A DNA stretch of 14,385 nt from Desulfuromonadaceae bacterium GWB2_53_15 (lineage in GTDB: Bacteria > Desulfobacterota > Desulfuromonadia > Geobacterales > Pseudopelobacteraceae): the NCBI GenBank assembly GCA_001824455.1, contig MHXL01000097.1:16021-30405 (forward strand). Direction: 5' to 3'. The position numbers were made by a program, and so were the translations under genes. The notes below the pieces were generated by a model. It ran no database searches, had not been told where the DNA came from, and saw nothing but the letters and a program-made list of their open reading frames with translations. Below, in pieces: positions 1 to 9,005 of this stretch. Every line of letters starts with the position of its first letter. Positions within the stretch are counted from its first letter, which is position 1.

Positions 1-1142
1 CGATTGGCCACGTTGACCACGGCAAGACCACTTTGACCGCAGCTATTACCAAGGTATTGGCAGGTAAGGGTCAAGCTGAATTCAAGGCCTTCGACCAGAT
101 CGACAACGCCCCTGAAGAGCGTGAGCGCGGTATTACCATTGCCACCGCCCATGTCGAATACGAAACCGACCAGCGCCACTACGCCCATGTCGATTGCCCG
201 GGTCATGCCGACTATGTCAAGAACATGATCACTGGTGCAGCCCAGATGGATGGAGCCATTCTCGTTGTGTCTGCTGCCGATGGCCCGATGCCACAGACCC
301 GTGAGCACATCCTGCTTGCTCGTCAGGTAGGCGTACCTTACATTGTTGTGTTCCTCAACAAAGCTGACATGGTTGATGATGAAGAGCTGCTTGAACTGGT
401 CGAGCTTGAAATACGTGAGCTTCTTTCCAGTTACGACTTCCCTGGTGACGACATTCCAATCATCAAGGGTTCTGCTCTTCAGGCATTGAATGGTGAGAAG
501 GGTGAGTTGGCTGAGCCGGCTATCTTTGCACTCATGGATGCCGTTGACAGTTACATTCCTAACCCTGAGCGTGCAATTGACAAACCTTTCCTGATGCCGA
601 TAGAAGACGTTTTCTCGATCTCCGGCCGCGGAACTGTTGCTACCGGTCGTGTTGAGCGTGGCATTGTCAAGGTTGGTGAAGAGGTTGAGATCGTTGGTAT
701 GAAGGCCACTACCAAGACCACAGTAACCGGTGTTGAGATGTTCCGTAAGCTTCTGGACGAAGGGCGTGCCGGCGATAACATTGGTGCACTTTTGCGCGGT
801 GTCAAGCGTGAAGACATCGAGCGTGGTCAGGTACTTGCCAAGCCAGGTTCAATTACCCCTCATACCAAGTTCAAGGCCGAAGCCTATGTACTTACCAAGG
901 AAGAGGGTGGTCGTCATACCCCGTTCTTCAACGGCTATCGTCCCCAGTTCTACTTCCGGACAACAGATGTAACCGGTATTGTCGATCTCCCGGCTGGAAC
1001 CGAAATGGTTATGCCAGGTGATAACGTAGCAGTAACCGTTAATCTGATCACCCCGATAGCCATGGACGAAGGACTTCGCTTCGCCATCCGTGAAGGTGGC
1101 CGTACCGTTGGCGCCGGCGTCGTCAGCTCGATTATTGAATAA
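1..1142 (+). CDS. tuf: Elongation factor Tu, 5' end cut by window
   Basis: EF-Tu is the cytoplasmic GTPase that carries aminoacyl-tRNA to the ribosomal A site. The reading frame is open from base 3 and begins inside the P-loop (IGHVDHGKT). About 17 N-terminal residues lie outside the window, by comparison with E. coli EF-Tu. The other GTPase motifs are present: switch I (RGIT), DCPGH, NKAD and SAL. Domain 2 carries [13 protein letters not shown] and domain 3 carries GGRHTPFF and [14 protein letters not shown]. The protein ends VVSSIIE and has no internal break. The wording closely matches Geobacter-type EF-Tu. A TTG at 33 is not the true start, since conserved sequence continues upstream. The gene is 18 bases from rpsJ, so a transcript probably reads through. 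It is richer in G+C than everything downstream. Confidence 0.98.
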   Translation, partial: IGHVDHGKTTLTAAITKVLAGKGQAEFKAFDQIDNAPEERERGITIATAHVEYETDQRHYAHVDCPGHADYVKNMITGAAQMDGAILVVSAADGPMPQTREHILLARQVGVPYIVVFLNKADMVDDEELLELVELEIRELLSSYDFPGDDIPIIKGSALQALNGEKGELAEPAIFALMDAVDSYIPNPERAIDKPFLMPIEDVFSISGRGTVATGRVERGIVKVGEEVEIVGMKATTKTTVTGVEMFRKLLDEGRAGDNIGALLRGVKREDIERGQVLAKPGSITPHTKFKAEAYVLTKEEGGRHTPFFNGYRPQFYFRTTDVTGIVDLPAGTEMVMPGDNVAVTVNLITPIAMDEGLRFAIREGGRTVGAGVVSSIIE

Positions 1143-1160
1143 AACGTTACGAGGATATCA

Positions 1161-1469
1161 ATGCAGAGCCAGAAGATCAGAATTCGCCTAAAGGCATATG
1201 ACCACAAACTGCTGGATGTTTCTGTTGGTGAGATCGTCGAGACAGCTAAAAGAACTGGAGCCCGTGTTGCAGGCCCTATCCCGCTTCCTACAGTAATCAA
1301 TAAGTACTGTGTGCTTCGTGGGCCTCACGTCGATAAAAAGTCGCGTGATCAGTTCGAAATTCGGACTCACAAAAGACTTATTGACATCCTGGATCCCACT
1401 CAGCAGACGGTGGATGCTCTTATGAAACTTGATCTGTCTGCTGGTGTGGACGTCGAAATTAAACTGTAA
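1161..1469 (+). CDS. rpsJ: 30S ribosomal protein S10
   Basis: S10 sits in the head of the 30S subunit and, as NusE, also takes part in transcription antitermination with NusB. The 102 residues match the usual S10 length. Recognisable blocks are [14 protein letters not shown] at the start, [12 protein letters not shown] in the middle, and the loop [15 protein letters not shown] towards the end. The ATG follows a GAGGA ribosome binding site. It lies only 18 bases after the tuf stop, so there is no room for the long S10 leader that L4 uses for attenuation in E. coli. If such control exists here it must act elsewhere. Confidence 0.98.
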   Translation: MQSQKIRIRLKAYDHKLLDVSVGEIVETAKRTGARVAGPIPLPTVINKYCVLRGPHVDKKSRDQFEIRTHKRLIDILDPTQQTVDALMKLDLSAGVDVEIKL

Positions 1470-1495
1470 CGTACTTTTCTTGAATGGGAACAGAT

Positions 1496-2125
1496 ATGAT
1501 GAAAGGTATCATCGGCAAAAAACTGGGTATGACCCAGATATTCATGGAAGATGGCACCCGCATACCGGTTACGGTTGTACAGGCCGGTCCGTGTGTTGTA
1601 ACTCAGAAAAAAACCACAGATATTGATGGTTATTGCGCGGTTCAGGTTGGTTTTGAGTCAATGAGCGCTTCTGCTGCTACAAAACCACAGCTTGGCCACT
1701 GCACGAAATCTGGACAGGGAGTCTTCAGGCACTTGCGAGAATTGCAGCTAGACAGTATGCAAGAGCTGTCTGTTGGCGATATGCTGACAGTTGAGCAGTT
1801 TCAGCCTGGTGATTATATAGATGTAACCGGTACCAGTATCGGCAAGGGATTCCAAGGCGTAATTAAGCGTTGGAACTTCAGTGGAGGGCGAGCATCACAT
1901 GGTTCTCGTTTTCATCGTGCACCAGGTTCTATTGGGGCATCGGCTACTCCGTCCCGAGTATTTAAAAACAAAAAAATGCCCGGACAACTTGGAAACGAGC
2001 GTGTCACTGTGCAAAGACTACAGGTTGTTCGTGTAGATGCATCTGAGAACCTGCTTCTGATTAAAGGAGCTGTTCCAGGGCACCGCAATAACGTCATCCT
2101 TATTAAAAATAGCGTCAAAGCCTAA
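1496..2125 (+). CDS. rplC: 50S ribosomal protein L3
   Basis: L3 is an early 23S rRNA-binding assembly protein whose loop reaches towards the peptidyl transferase centre. The N-terminus [16 protein letters not shown] and the loop with [15 protein letters not shown] and [15 protein letters not shown] are characteristic. I chose the ATG at 1496 (209 residues) because it gives the same N-terminal length as MKKG-type L3 proteins and sits 6 bases after a GGGA. An in-frame ATG at 1484 would overlap that site and adds MGTD, which is not family-like. The ATG at 1499 is also possible. The glutamine methylated by PrmB in E. coli L3 (GSIGQ) is alanine here, so that modification is not expected. Confidence 0.96.
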   Translation: MMKGIIGKKLGMTQIFMEDGTRIPVTVVQAGPCVVTQKKTTDIDGYCAVQVGFESMSASAATKPQLGHCTKSGQGVFRHLRELQLDSMQELSVGDMLTVEQFQPGDYIDVTGTSIGKGFQGVIKRWNFSGGRASHGSRFHRAPGSIGASATPSRVFKNKKMPGQLGNERVTVQRLQVVRVDASENLLLIKGAVPGHRNNVILIKNSVKA

Positions 2126-2149
2126 GATAATATCATCGGGAGTATCCGT

Positions 2150-2773
2150 ATGCCTTCGATAGCAGTTTTCAACATGGACAGGCAGCAGGTTGGGGAAGTT
2201 CAGCTGTCTGACGAAATTTTCAACACTGAGGTAAAAGAGCATCTGATGCACTTGGCTCTTCGCATCCAACTGGCTAACCGAAGAGCAGGTACTGTTGGTA
2301 CCAAGACTCGTTCGGAGGTTGCTGGTAGTGGAAAGAAGCCCTTTAAACAAAAGGGTACAGGCGGAGCAAGACAGGGTTGCCGTAGAGCTCCTCAGTATCC
2401 TGGTGGTGGTGTTGCCTTTGGTCCCCAATCCAAGGAATACAATCTTAGTATGAATAAGAAGGCACGTAATGCTGCATTACGCTCTGCTTTGTCACTACAG
2501 TTTAAGAGTGATCGGATTACGGTGCTTGATAAGCTTGATTTTGAAGCAATCTCCACAAAGGGATTTGTAGGATTCATGAAGCGTTTTGAGATTGAGCGCT
2601 CACTAATCATTACTGATTTTCCTAGCAATAATTTGCACCTATCGTGCCGTAATGTGCCACATATTAAGATGCTAAAGCATGACGCATTAAATATACATGA
2701 CATGCTCAAGTACAAAAACATCATCATTACCCAGGGCGCGATACAATTCGTTGAAGGAGCGCTACAGAAATGA
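2150..2773 (+). CDS. rplD: 50S ribosomal protein L4
   Basis: L4 binds domain I of 23S rRNA, and its long loop lines the peptide exit tunnel. The 207 residues are normal for the family. The loop is visible around residues 45-90 ([34 protein letters not shown]), followed by the conserved [13 protein letters not shown] helix. The C-terminal half, ending in [20 protein letters not shown], is the globular domain. In E. coli, L4 represses its own S10 operon; nothing in this window shows whether it does so here. The stop overlaps the start of rplW (ATGA), which suggests translational coupling. Confidence 0.97.
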   Translation: MPSIAVFNMDRQQVGEVQLSDEIFNTEVKEHLMHLALRIQLANRRAGTVGTKTRSEVAGSGKKPFKQKGTGGARQGCRRAPQYPGGGVAFGPQSKEYNLSMNKKARNAALRSALSLQFKSDRITVLDKLDFEAISTKGFVGFMKRFEIERSLIITDFPSNNLHLSCRNVPHIKMLKHDALNIHDMLKYKNIIITQGAIQFVEGALQK

Positions 2774-3054
2774 ATATTTATTCTGTAATTAAGAAACCAC
2801 ATGTAACCGAGAAGACATCTCTTGGCAGCGACGTAACCAATACGGTAGCTATCGTTGTTGATAGGGATGCCAACAAGATCGAGATCAAGCAAGCGGTAGA
2901 GGCTCTTTTCAAGGTTAAGGTTGCTAATGTCAGAACCGTAAACGTTTCCGGCAAGGTAAAAAGATTCGGCCGTAACTTTGGTAAACGGTCCAACTGGAAA
3001 AAGGCCTATGTATCGCTGCATGAGGGGCAATCCATAGATTTCTTTGAGGTTTAA
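2770..3054 (+). CDS. rplW: 50S ribosomal protein L23
   Basis: L23 lies at the tunnel exit and is the docking point for trigger factor and signal recognition particle. The protein has 94 residues. It opens with the typical [14 protein letters not shown] and continues with [24 protein letters not shown], the family's core. It ends in the short C-terminal strand [14 protein letters not shown]. The ATG overlaps the rplD stop by four bases (ATGA), so ribosomes finishing L4 can restart directly on L23. Confidence 0.97.
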   Translation: MNIYSVIKKPHVTEKTSLGSDVTNTVAIVVDRDANKIEIKQAVEALFKVKVANVRTVNVSGKVKRFGRNFGKRSNWKKAYVSLHEGQSIDFFEV

Positions 3055-3075
3055 TTAACACTTTCGGGGTTCACA

Positions 3076-3900
3076 ATGGGAATCAAAAGTTATAAGCCGA
3101 CATCAGCAGGGCGTAGGCATCAGACCTGCTCGACGTTCGAAGAAATCACAACTACTACTCCTGAGAAGTCTCTTCTTTTAAAGTTAAAGAAGACCGGGGG
3201 CAGAAACTCGTATGGTCGTGTTACCTCTCGTCACAAAGGTGGCGGGCATAAGCAGACATACCGCATCATCGACTTCCGTCGTGAAAAAACCAGTATTCCT
3301 GCTAAGGTCGCTAGCATTGAATATGACCCTTACCGGAGTGCACGTATAGCTTTGCTCCATTATGTGGATGGTGAAAAACGGTACATACTAGCGCCTCTTG
3401 ATCTGAAGGTTGGCGATACTGTGCTCAGCGGACCAGAGGCAGATATTAAACCAGGTAATGCATTGCCATTAAAGGCAATCCCTCTGGGTACAATTATTCA
3501 CAACGTTGAGCTTAAAATAGGCAAGGGCGCTCAGCTTGCAAGAAGTGCTGGTACGTTTGCACAGCTCATGGCTAAAGAGGGTAGATACTCACAAGTTAAG
3601 CTCCCTTCTGGCGAAGTGCGAATGGTTCTTCAGGACTGTTATGCAACCATCGGCCAAGTGGGTAATCTTGACCATGAAAAGGTCTGTATAGGCAAGGCTG
3701 GCCGGTCTCGCTGGCTTGGTAACCGGCCTAAGGTACGTGGCGTTGCCATGAACCCTGTGGATCATCCACACGGTGGTGGTGAAGGGCGTACATCTGGTGG
3801 TCGTCATCCGGTTACTCCCTGGGGTATTCCAACTAAGGGGTATAAAACTAGAACTAATAAGTCATCTGATCGCTTCATTGTTAAGAAGCGTAGCAAATAA
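3076..3900 (+). CDS. rplB: 50S ribosomal protein L2
   Basis: L2 is one of the most conserved large-subunit proteins and is needed for subunit joining and peptidyl transferase activity. The 274 residues are typical. The N-terminal [14 protein letters not shown], the OB-fold region with [19 protein letters not shown] and the SH3-like second half are all present. The C-terminal extension has [19 protein letters not shown]; histidine 230 aligns with the E. coli His229 linked to activity. The ribosome binding site is weak (a GGGG run before the ATG), so coupling to rplW upstream may matter. Confidence 0.98.
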   Translation: MGIKSYKPTSAGRRHQTCSTFEEITTTTPEKSLLLKLKKTGGRNSYGRVTSRHKGGGHKQTYRIIDFRREKTSIPAKVASIEYDPYRSARIALLHYVDGEKRYILAPLDLKVGDTVLSGPEADIKPGNALPLKAIPLGTIIHNVELKIGKGAQLARSAGTFAQLMAKEGRYSQVKLPSGEVRMVLQDCYATIGQVGNLDHEKVCIGKAGRSRWLGNRPKVRGVAMNPVDHPHGGGEGRTSGGRHPVTPWGIPTKGYKTRTNKSSDRFIVKKRSK

Positions 3901-3918
3901 CGCGTGAGAGGCTGAATA

Positions 3919-4197
3919 ATGGCACGTTCAATTAAAAAAGGTCCTTTTGTTGATGGTCACCTGGCTAAAAAGGTCCAGTCCGAAGGTCCTAATTCAAAAA
4001 AAATTATTAAGACTTGGTCGCGTCGTTCAACAATTACTCCAGATTTTATTGGGCTCAGCCTTGCGGTGCATAATGGCCGTAAGTTCATCCCGGTATACGT
4101 TACTGAGAATATGGTTGGTCATAAGTTGGGTGAATTCTCCCCGACTAGGACTTTTCACGGCCACGCTGCCGACAAGAAAAGCAAAGTTAAGAAGTAG
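3919..4197 (+). CDS. rpsS: 30S ribosomal protein S19
   Basis: S19 binds 16S rRNA in the 30S head as a pair with S13. The 92-residue protein begins [15 protein letters not shown] and contains the conserved [32 protein letters not shown] and [14 protein letters not shown] blocks. The ATG is preceded by GAGAGG and lies 18 bases after the rplB stop. An ORF in another frame at 3947-4258 is a shadow. Confidence 0.98.
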   Translation: MARSIKKGPFVDGHLAKKVQSEGPNSKKIIKTWSRRSTITPDFIGLSLAVHNGRKFIPVYVTENMVGHKLGEFSPTRTFHGHAADKKSKVKK

Positions 4198-4211
4198 CAA
4201 GGGAGCTTTAA

Positions 4212-4547
4212 ATGGAATCCAGCGCAAAACTTACATCTATACGTCTTTCTCCGCGTAAGACACGCCTTGTGGTTGATCTTGTCAGGGGTAAGGGCATTCA
4301 AGATGCTCTCAATACCCTGAGATTCATGCCACAGCCTTCTGCAAAACTCATTATTAAATTGCTTAGGTCTGCAGTTGCAAATGCTGAACAGAAGGGCGTT
4401 TCTGATGTAGACAGATTGTTCGTAAAGAGCATTTTTGTTGATGGCGGGGCAGTTCTTAAACGTTTTGTGCCTCGTGCTATGGGACGTGCAAGTAAGATTC
4501 GTAAGCCAACCAGCCATATCAACGTAACACTTTCAGACTCGAAATAG
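4212..4547 (+). CDS. rplV: 50S ribosomal protein L22
   Basis: L22 binds several 23S rRNA domains, and its beta-hairpin lines the exit tunnel beside L4; changes in that hairpin give macrolide resistance in other bacteria. The 111 residues include the N-terminal [21 protein letters not shown], the helix [17 protein letters not shown] and the hairpin with [19 protein letters not shown]. No deletion is apparent in the hairpin. A GGGAG ribosome binding site precedes the ATG and the gap from rpsS is 14 bases. Confidence 0.97.
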   Translation: MESSAKLTSIRLSPRKTRLVVDLVRGKGIQDALNTLRFMPQPSAKLIIKLLRSAVANAEQKGVSDVDRLFVKSIFVDGGAVLKRFVPRAMGRASKIRKPTSHINVTLSDSK

Positions 4548-4558
4548 TTTCATAACGT

Positions 4559-4565
4559 GGAGGTG
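4559..4565 (+). promoter_or_regulatory. Strong ribosome binding site for TTG-start rpsC
   Basis: GGAGGTG matches the anti-Shine-Dalgarno end of 16S rRNA over seven bases. Six bases separate the GGAGG core from the TTG at 4570. This full-strength site supports the unusual start codon of S3. Confidence 0.8.
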
Positions 4566-4569
4566 TAGT

Positions 4570-5202
4570 TTGGGACAAAAAGTTAATCCGATAGGTTTCA
4601 GGCTTGGTGTAATAAAAACCTGGGACTCAAAGTGGTATGCGGAAGCAGATTACGCAAAGTTATTGCATGAAGATCTCAAAATTCGTGCCTACCTAAAAAA
4701 ACGCCTTTATAGTTCTGGTGTCTCAAAAATTGAAATTGAGCGGGCTGCCAACAAGACAAAAATAAATATCTTCACGGCGAGACCTGGTTTGATTATCGGT
4801 AAAAAGGGCTCTGAAGTAGAAACTATCAAAAAAGAGCTGGCAAGTCTTACCTCGAAAGAGATTTTTATTAATATTAGTGAGGTGCGTAAGCCGGAATTGG
4901 ACGCTCAGCTAGTTGCTGAGAATGTGGCACTTCAGCTTGAACGCAGAATCGCATTTCGCAGAGCTATGAAAAAGAGTGTAACGTCTGCTCTTAAATTTGG
5001 GGCAAAAGGGATCAGGATCACATGTTCAGGGCGTCTGGGCGGAGCAGAGATGTCTCGAACAGAGTGGTATCGTGAAGGAAGGGTTCCTCTGCATACGCTT
5101 CGCGCTGATATCGATTACGGTTTTGCTGAAGCAAAGACAACGTACGGCCTTATTGGCATCAAGGTACTCATATTCAAGGGCGAAATACTTCCCGGCCAAT
5201 AA
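4570..5202 (+). CDS. rpsC: 30S ribosomal protein S3, TTG start
   Basis: S3 forms part of the mRNA entry channel together with S4 and S5 and contributes to ribosomal helicase activity. The 210 residues begin [14 protein letters not shown], which matches the family N-terminus exactly and fixes the start at a TTG. A complete GGAGG (4559-4563) lies six bases upstream. The KH RNA-binding motif GLIIGKKG is at residues 73-80. The second domain shows [35 protein letters not shown], cited here only as the region around residues 151-185. An overlapping frame at 4997-5257 is a shadow. Confidence 0.97.
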   Translation: MGQKVNPIGFRLGVIKTWDSKWYAEADYAKLLHEDLKIRAYLKKRLYSSGVSKIEIERAANKTKINIFTARPGLIIGKKGSEVETIKKELASLTSKEIFINISEVRKPELDAQLVAENVALQLERRIAFRRAMKKSVTSALKFGAKGIRITCSGRLGGAEMSRTEWYREGRVPLHTLRADIDYGFAEAKTTYGLIGIKVLIFKGEILPGQ

Positions 5203-5234
5203 ATCAATTCATTGCAGAACAGGAGTAAGTTTCA

Positions 5235-5657
5235 ATGTTAATGCCGAAACGGGTTAAACATAGAAAACAAATGAAGGGGCGCATGAACGGCAAACCTTGC
5301 CGTGGTACAACACTCTCCTTCGGTGAGTTTGGTCTCCAGGCTACAGAGTGTGGCTGGTTAGATTCCCGTCAGATAGAAGCGGCACGTATTGCCATGACTC
5401 GATATATTAAGAGGGGTGGTAAAATTTGGATTCGGGTCTTTCCCGATAAGCCTCTAACCTCCAAACCAGCGGAAACCAGGATGGGTAAAGGTAAAGGTTC
5501 ACCAGATTCCTGGGTTGCGGTTGTTAAGCCGGGCACTCTTCTCTATGAGATGGAAGGTGTCACTGAGGAAATTGCTCGTGAGGCACTCAGGTTAGCTGCA
5601 CATAAGCTACCTCTTTCCACTAAGTTTGTTGCCAGAGGTGATAACCATGAAGCCTAG
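5235..5657 (+). CDS. rplP: 50S ribosomal protein L16
   Basis: L16 helps shape the tRNA-binding side of the large subunit near the A site and is added late in assembly. The 140 residues open with [16 protein letters not shown], typical of the family, after an AGGAG site. The RMGKGKG motif lies at residues 82-88; the arginine at 82 matches the position hydroxylated in E. coli L16, though whether that happens here cannot be seen. The C-terminal block [20 protein letters not shown] is intact. The end of the gene overlaps rpmC by 11 bases. Confidence 0.97.
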   Translation: MLMPKRVKHRKQMKGRMNGKPCRGTTLSFGEFGLQATECGWLDSRQIEAARIAMTRYIKRGGKIWIRVFPDKPLTSKPAETRMGKGKGSPDSWVAVVKPGTLLYEMEGVTEEIAREALRLAAHKLPLSTKFVARGDNHEA

Positions 5658-5841
5658 TGAATTACGTAATATGTCTACTGAGGATCTTGTTAATAAGAAG
5701 GTCGAACTTACTCAGGAGCTTTTTAACCTAAAGTTTCAATTGCATACTGGCAGGCTTGAAAATACAGCCAAGCTCAAGGGCCTCCGTCAAGATATTGCCA
5801 GGGTAAGCACTATTATTACCGAAACAAGCCATAGGGAGTAA
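5647..5841 (+). CDS. rpmC: 50S ribosomal protein L29
   Basis: L29 is a small two-helix protein beside L23 at the tunnel exit. I place the start at the ATG at 5647 (64 residues, [14 protein letters not shown]). The upstream TTG in the same frame (5626) would add residues not seen in the family. An AGAGGTG at 5634-5640, inside the end of rplP, is correctly spaced for this ATG. The core [24 protein letters not shown] is conserved; it is the region from about residue 22 to 45. The 11-base overlap with rplP suggests coupled translation. Confidence 0.95.
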   Translation: MKPSELRNMSTEDLVNKKVELTQELFNLKFQLHTGRLENTAKLKGLRQDIARVSTIITETSHRE

Positions 5842-5844
5842 CAG

Positions 5845-6102
5845 ATGAGTGAACGTGGTCACAGAAAATTACAGGTAGGTACCGTGGTAAGCGACAAGAT
5901 GGAAAAGACCGCTGTTGTCAGAGTAGATCGCCTTGTCAAGCATCCGGTATATAATAAATACATCAAGCGTAGCGTTAAGTATAAGGTTCATGACGAAAAA
6001 AACAGTTGCAAGATGGGAGATCGGGTTCAGATCATTGAGTGTCGTCCATTAAGTAAGGACAAACGCTGGAACCTGAAACAGATCATCGAAAGCATCTCTT
6101 AG
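5845..6102 (+). CDS. rpsQ: 30S ribosomal protein S17
   Basis: S17 is an OB-fold primary binder of the 5' domain of 16S rRNA. The 85 residues contain the family blocks [42 protein letters not shown] and the [18 protein letters not shown] signature. The start ATG lies three bases after the rpmC stop, with its GGGAG ribosome binding site overlapping the end of rpmC. That arrangement makes coupling with L29 likely. Confidence 0.97.
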   Translation: MSERGHRKLQVGTVVSDKMEKTAVVRVDRLVKHPVYNKYIKRSVKYKVHDEKNSCKMGDRVQIIECRPLSKDKRWNLKQIIESIS

Positions 6103-6119
6103 GACAGGGGAACTCAGTA

Positions 6120-6488
6120 ATGATACAAATGCAGTCAATACTAGACGTTGCCGATAATTCCGGAGCCAAGAAACTTTTTTGTATTAAGGTTCTAGGTGGT
6201 TCTAAACGTAAATATGCCGGAATTGGAGACATAATTGTAGCCTCTGTACGTGAGGCTCTCCCGAACTCGAAAGTAAAAAAAGGTGACGTGGTTAAAGCTG
6301 TCATAGTCAGAACAGCAAAAGAACTAGGTCGTCCTGATGGTTCTTTTATCCGCTTTGATGACAATTCTGGCGTAGTTATAAACAACCAGAAAGAACCAAT
6401 CGGTACCCGCATCTTTGGCCCTGTTGCTAGGGAACTTAGAGCTAAAAAGTTTATGAAGATTATTTCCCTCGCACCAGAAGTACTCTAA
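6120..6488 (+). CDS. rplN: 50S ribosomal protein L14
   Basis: L14 is a highly conserved intersubunit-bridge protein and the usual first gene of the spc operon. The 122 residues begin [19 protein letters not shown] and include [20 protein letters not shown], with [19 protein letters not shown] in the second half and the final [12 protein letters not shown]. It follows rpsQ by 17 bases with an AGGGG site. There is no terminator or spacer at this S10/spc boundary, so the two classical operons look fused. Confidence 0.98.
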   Translation: MIQMQSILDVADNSGAKKLFCIKVLGGSKRKYAGIGDIIVASVREALPNSKVKKGDVVKAVIVRTAKELGRPDGSFIRFDDNSGVVINNQKEPIGTRIFGPVARELRAKKFMKIISLAPEVL

Positions 6489-6508
6489 TCCGAATCGGAG
6501 AAACAAAG

Positions 6509-6835
6509 ATGCAAGCTACAAAATCACATGTCAGTAAGGGTGATACAGTGATGGTTGTTGCCGGGAAAGAAAAGAACAAAACCGGTAAAATACTTCAACT
6601 GTTACCCAAGAAGGATAGTGTAATAGTTGAAGGCCTTAACATGGTTAAGCGCCATCTTAAAGCCCGTGGCAATGAGGCGGGAGGGATCAAAGAAAAAGAG
6701 GCCTCGATCCATATCTCCAACGTCATGCTGTTCTGCTCCAAGTGTGCCAAACCGGTAAGAATCAGGAGAACAGTTCTTGAGAATGGCGAAAAACAGAGAA
6801 TCTGCGTAAAATGTGGCAGTTCTCTTGAGAAATAG
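6509..6835 (+). CDS. rplX: 50S ribosomal protein L24 with C-terminal zinc ribbon
   Basis: L24 starts 50S assembly by binding the 5' end of 23S rRNA. Residues 8-60 form the KOW-type core ([28 protein letters not shown]). The 108-residue protein ends in a four-cysteine motif: C76 and C79 (CSKC), then C99 and C102 (CVKC), about 20 residues apart. This looks like a zinc ribbon. E. coli L24 has no such motif; it is known in L24 of several other bacterial groups. A GGAG site precedes the ATG. Zinc binding is inferred from cysteine spacing only. Confidence 0.96.
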   Translation: MQATKSHVSKGDTVMVVAGKEKNKTGKILQLLPKKDSVIVEGLNMVKRHLKARGNEAGGIKEKEASIHISNVMLFCSKCAKPVRIRRTVLENGEKQRICVKCGSSLEK

Positions 6836-6852
6836 ATAGGAGGAAGTGATCA

Positions 6853-7392
6853 ATGGTCCGAATTAAAGAACTATATGATACTGAAGTAGTTCCAAAGTTG
6901 CGCAAAGACTTCAGTTACAAAAATATTATGGAAGTTCCGCGTATAGAAAAAGTTGTAGTTAATATGGGTCTTGGTGAAGCGATTCAGAATATAAAAATAC
7001 TTGATTCTGCAAGCGCCGAGTTGAATGCAATTACTGGTCAAAAAACTGTAATTACTAAGGCAAAAAAATCCATTGCAACTTTTAAGCTGCGCCAAGGTAT
7101 GCCGATTGGATGTATGGTTACGTTACGTCGTGATAGAATGTATGAGTTTCTTGATCGTCTTATGAATGTTTCACTGGCCAGGGTACGCGATTTTAAAGGT
7201 GTCTCCGCCAAGGCTTTTGATGGAAAAGGTAATTATACCCTTGGCATCAAGGAACAGCTTATTTTTCCGGAGATCAATTATGACAAGGTTGATAAGATCA
7301 AAGGATTGAATATAACTATAGTAACAAGCGCCAAAACAGACGAAGAAGGTAGGGCGTTGCTCAAGTACCTGGGCATGCCGTTCAGGAACTAA
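6853..7392 (+). CDS. rplE: 50S ribosomal protein L5
   Basis: L5 is part of the central protuberance, binds 5S rRNA with L18, and contacts the P-site tRNA. The 179 residues are standard. Visible blocks are [20 protein letters not shown], the [13 protein letters not shown] strand, the [21 protein letters not shown] region and [12 protein letters not shown] near residue 130. It is preceded by a full AGGAGG site. In E. coli the S8 repressor binds mRNA at the start of rplE. I could not recognise an S8-like site here by eye. Confidence 0.97.
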   Translation: MVRIKELYDTEVVPKLRKDFSYKNIMEVPRIEKVVVNMGLGEAIQNIKILDSASAELNAITGQKTVITKAKKSIATFKLRQGMPIGCMVTLRRDRMYEFLDRLMNVSLARVRDFKGVSAKAFDGKGNYTLGIKEQLIFPEINYDKVDKIKGLNITIVTSAKTDEEGRALLKYLGMPFRN

Positions 7393-7411
7393 GAACATTC
7401 GGGAGGATTCC

Positions 7412-7597
7412 GTGGCAAAAGTTTCAATGATTATCAAATCCCAGCGTAAGCCAAAATTTCAAGTGCAACAGCATAGTCGTTGCAAGGTATGTGGCAGACC
7501 GAAAGCATATTACCGCAAGTTTCAGATGTGCAGGATATGCCTCCGTAAATATGCTTCCTCGGGACAGATACCTGGCGTGATCAAATCCAGCTGGTAA
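7412..7597 (+). CDS. rpsN: 30S ribosomal protein S14, zinc type, GTG start
   Basis: S14 is a small protein of the 30S head. This is the short zinc-binding form, 61 residues, with C24/C27 (CKVC) and C40/C43 (CRIC) in the conserved CGRP...[12 protein letters not shown] arrangement. E. coli has the longer, cysteine-free form, so the gene separates this genome from gammaproteobacterial models. The start is a GTG ([10 protein letters not shown]) behind a GGGAGG site. No second, zinc-free S14 copy is in the window. Confidence 0.96.
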   Translation: MAKVSMIIKSQRKPKFQVQQHSRCKVCGRPKAYYRKFQMCRICLRKYASSGQIPGVIKSSW

Positions 7598-7635
7598 TCA
7601 ATAACGAATGAAGAAATAGACAGGAGTCGCAAACA

Positions 7636-8034
7636 ATGTCCATGACAGATCCAATTGCCGATATGCTAACCAGAATAAGAAACGCAAACATGGTCAAGCT
7701 TCAGAAGGTAGATATTCCATCTTCTAATCTTAAGGTCAACATTGCTACTGTTCTTAAGCAAGAAGGTTTCATTAAAAACTACAAGGTTATCTCTGATAAT
7801 CTTCAGGGTGTCCTTAGGGTTTATCTAAAGTATATTGATGAAAAAGATAGTGTTATAAATGAGATCAAGCGCGTTAGTAAGCCAGGTGGCAGGGTTTATA
7901 AGAAGGCAGAAGATATCCCGGTCGTTAAAAGCGGCATGGGAGTTGCGATTCTTTCCACTTCTAAGGGGATTATTACAGACAATGCTGCTCGAAAAGCTGG
8001 TGTTGGCGGTGAGATCCTTTGCACGATCTGGTAA
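7636..8034 (+). CDS. rpsH: 30S ribosomal protein S8
   Basis: S8 is a primary 16S rRNA binder and the spc operon repressor in E. coli. The 132 residues begin [17 protein letters not shown], which supports the ATG at 7636 over the in-frame ATG two codons on. The C-terminal [20 protein letters not shown] signature and final CTIW are intact. An AGGAG site lies upstream. The 38-base gap from rpsN is the widest in the cluster but shows no hairpin or promoter. Confidence 0.98.
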   Translation: MSMTDPIADMLTRIRNANMVKLQKVDIPSSNLKVNIATVLKQEGFIKNYKVISDNLQGVLRVYLKYIDEKDSVINEIKRVSKPGGRVYKKAEDIPVVKSGMGVAILSTSKGIITDNAARKAGVGGEILCTIW

Positions 8035-8061
8035 CCCATTGAAATTAAGGAGCATGAATCA

Positions 8062-8601
8062 ATGTCGAGAATAGGGAAGCTTCCCATAGAAATACCTAAG
8101 GGTGTTAAGCTCACTTTTAACGATTCTGTCATCTCAGTGCAGGGACCAAATGGCAAATTGAACCGTCAGATTATGACATGTGTTACGCTTAACATTTCTG
8201 AGACGAGTATTCTGGTCACTAGAAACGATGATAATACTTCAACACGTGCTGCTCATGGACTTACGCGTACGTTGATCAATAACATGGTCATAGGTGTTAC
8301 AAAAGGTTTTCAGACCGATCTTGAAATAAATGGTGTTGGTTATCGTGCCGAGGTTAAGGGTAAAGATTTAGTTCTGAGTCTGGGATATTCCCACCCAGTT
8401 AACTTTCCTATACCAGAAGGTATCGCCATTGATGTGGAAAAGATGACAAAACTTGCGGTCAAAGGGTTTGACAAGGAACTTGTTGGCCAGACTGCTGCTA
8501 AGATCAGATCTTTCCGTGAGCCAGAACCATACAAAGGCAAGGGCATCAAATACGCTAACGAGACTATCCTAAGAAAAGCCGGTAAAACAGGCAAAAAATA
8601 G
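8062..8601 (+). CDS. rplF: 50S ribosomal protein L6
   Basis: L6 is a two-domain protein near the factor-binding site of the 50S subunit. The 179 residues begin [17 protein letters not shown] and include the [24 protein letters not shown] linker region around residues 74-97. The C-terminal signature [15 protein letters not shown] is intact. A clear AAGGAG ribosome binding site precedes the ATG. Confidence 0.98.
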   Translation: MSRIGKLPIEIPKGVKLTFNDSVISVQGPNGKLNRQIMTCVTLNISETSILVTRNDDNTSTRAAHGLTRTLINNMVIGVTKGFQTDLEINGVGYRAEVKGKDLVLSLGYSHPVNFPIPEGIAIDVEKMTKLAVKGFDKELVGQTAAKIRSFREPEPYKGKGIKYANETILRKAGKTGKK

Positions 8602-8620
8602 TCTTTATAAGGAGATTCAC

Positions 8621-8986
8621 GTGGCAAAAACTGCACTTAAAACTATAACACGTCTTAAACGGCAAGTACGAGTACGTAAAAAAGTACGTGGCACTACAAT
8701 GCGTCCGCGCCTTAATGTATTTAAAAGTGCACGACATATTTATGCTCAACTCATTGATGACTCAAAGGGTCTCACAATAGTTGCTAGCTCTACGCTGTCC
8801 GCAGGGACGGATGAACTTTCATCTACTGGTAATATAAATGCAGCGACACATGTGGGCAAAGATATAGCACGTCTTGCAATCGAAAAAGGTATTACATCTG
8901 TTGTGTTTGACCGAAACGGTTTTCTCTACCATGGTAGGATTAAGGCACTGGCTGAAGCTGCCCGCGAGGCCGGGCTTCTTTTTTAA
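8621..8986 (+). CDS. rplR: 50S ribosomal protein L18, GTG start
   Basis: L18 brings 5S rRNA into the central protuberance together with L5. The 121 residues show the arginine- and lysine-rich N-terminus, [20 protein letters not shown], and the C-terminal [26 protein letters not shown]. Translation starts at a GTG ([14 protein letters not shown]) after AAGGAG. The last codons, which specify AREAGLLF, also form a GC-rich hairpin followed by a T tract; see the terminator-like entry. Confidence 0.97.
   Translation: MAKTALKTITRLKRQVRVRKKVRGTTMRPRLNVFKSARHIYAQLIDDSKGLTIVASSTLSAGTDELSSTGNINAATHVGKDIARLAIEKGITSVVFDRNGFLYHGRIKALAEAAREAGLLF
8954..8984 (+). terminator. Terminator-like hairpin inside the end of rplR
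   Basis: GCCCG (8960-8964) can pair with CGGGC (8971-8975) around a six-base loop. GAAG at 8954-8957 can alternatively extend the stem by pairing with CTTC (8975-8978) around a bulge. TTCTTTTTT follows at 8976-8984. This has the shape of an intrinsic terminator, but it lies wholly within codons for the conserved L18 C-terminus, and rpsE follows after 19 bases. A translating ribosome would mask it. It may be a coincidence of codon choice. Confidence 0.3.
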
Positions 8987-8992
8987 AGCGAC

Positions 8993-9000
8993 GAGGAGGT
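8993..9000 (+). promoter_or_regulatory. Strong ribosome binding site for TTG-start rpsE
   Basis: GAGGAGGT precedes the TTG at 9006, with six bases between the GGAGG core and the start. This site decides the start of S5 against the longer open frame that runs back into rplR. The 14-base string from GGAGG to the start codon (GGAGGTTTTCATTG) is identical to that before rpsD. Confidence 0.8.
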
Positions 9001-9005
9001 TTTCA

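Noticed and set aside
950..1300. Reverse-strand open frame across the tuf-rpsJ junction
   Set aside because: Antisense to two conserved genes, with no ribosome binding site or family likeness that I can see.
2392..3030. A 212-codon open frame on the reverse strand across rplD and rplW
   Set aside because: It is fully covered by two certain ribosomal protein genes, has no recognisable domain, and gives a cysteine- and serine-rich product typical of antisense shadow frames.
6273..6281. A-rich runs in rplN and elsewhere as possible programmed frameshift sites
   Set aside because: All affected reading frames continue intact with normal family lengths, so no frameshift is needed.
8874..9005. Long N-terminal extension of S5 reaching back into rplR
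   Set aside because: The extension is rplR read in another frame; the family N-terminus and a strong binding site place the start at the TTG at 9006.
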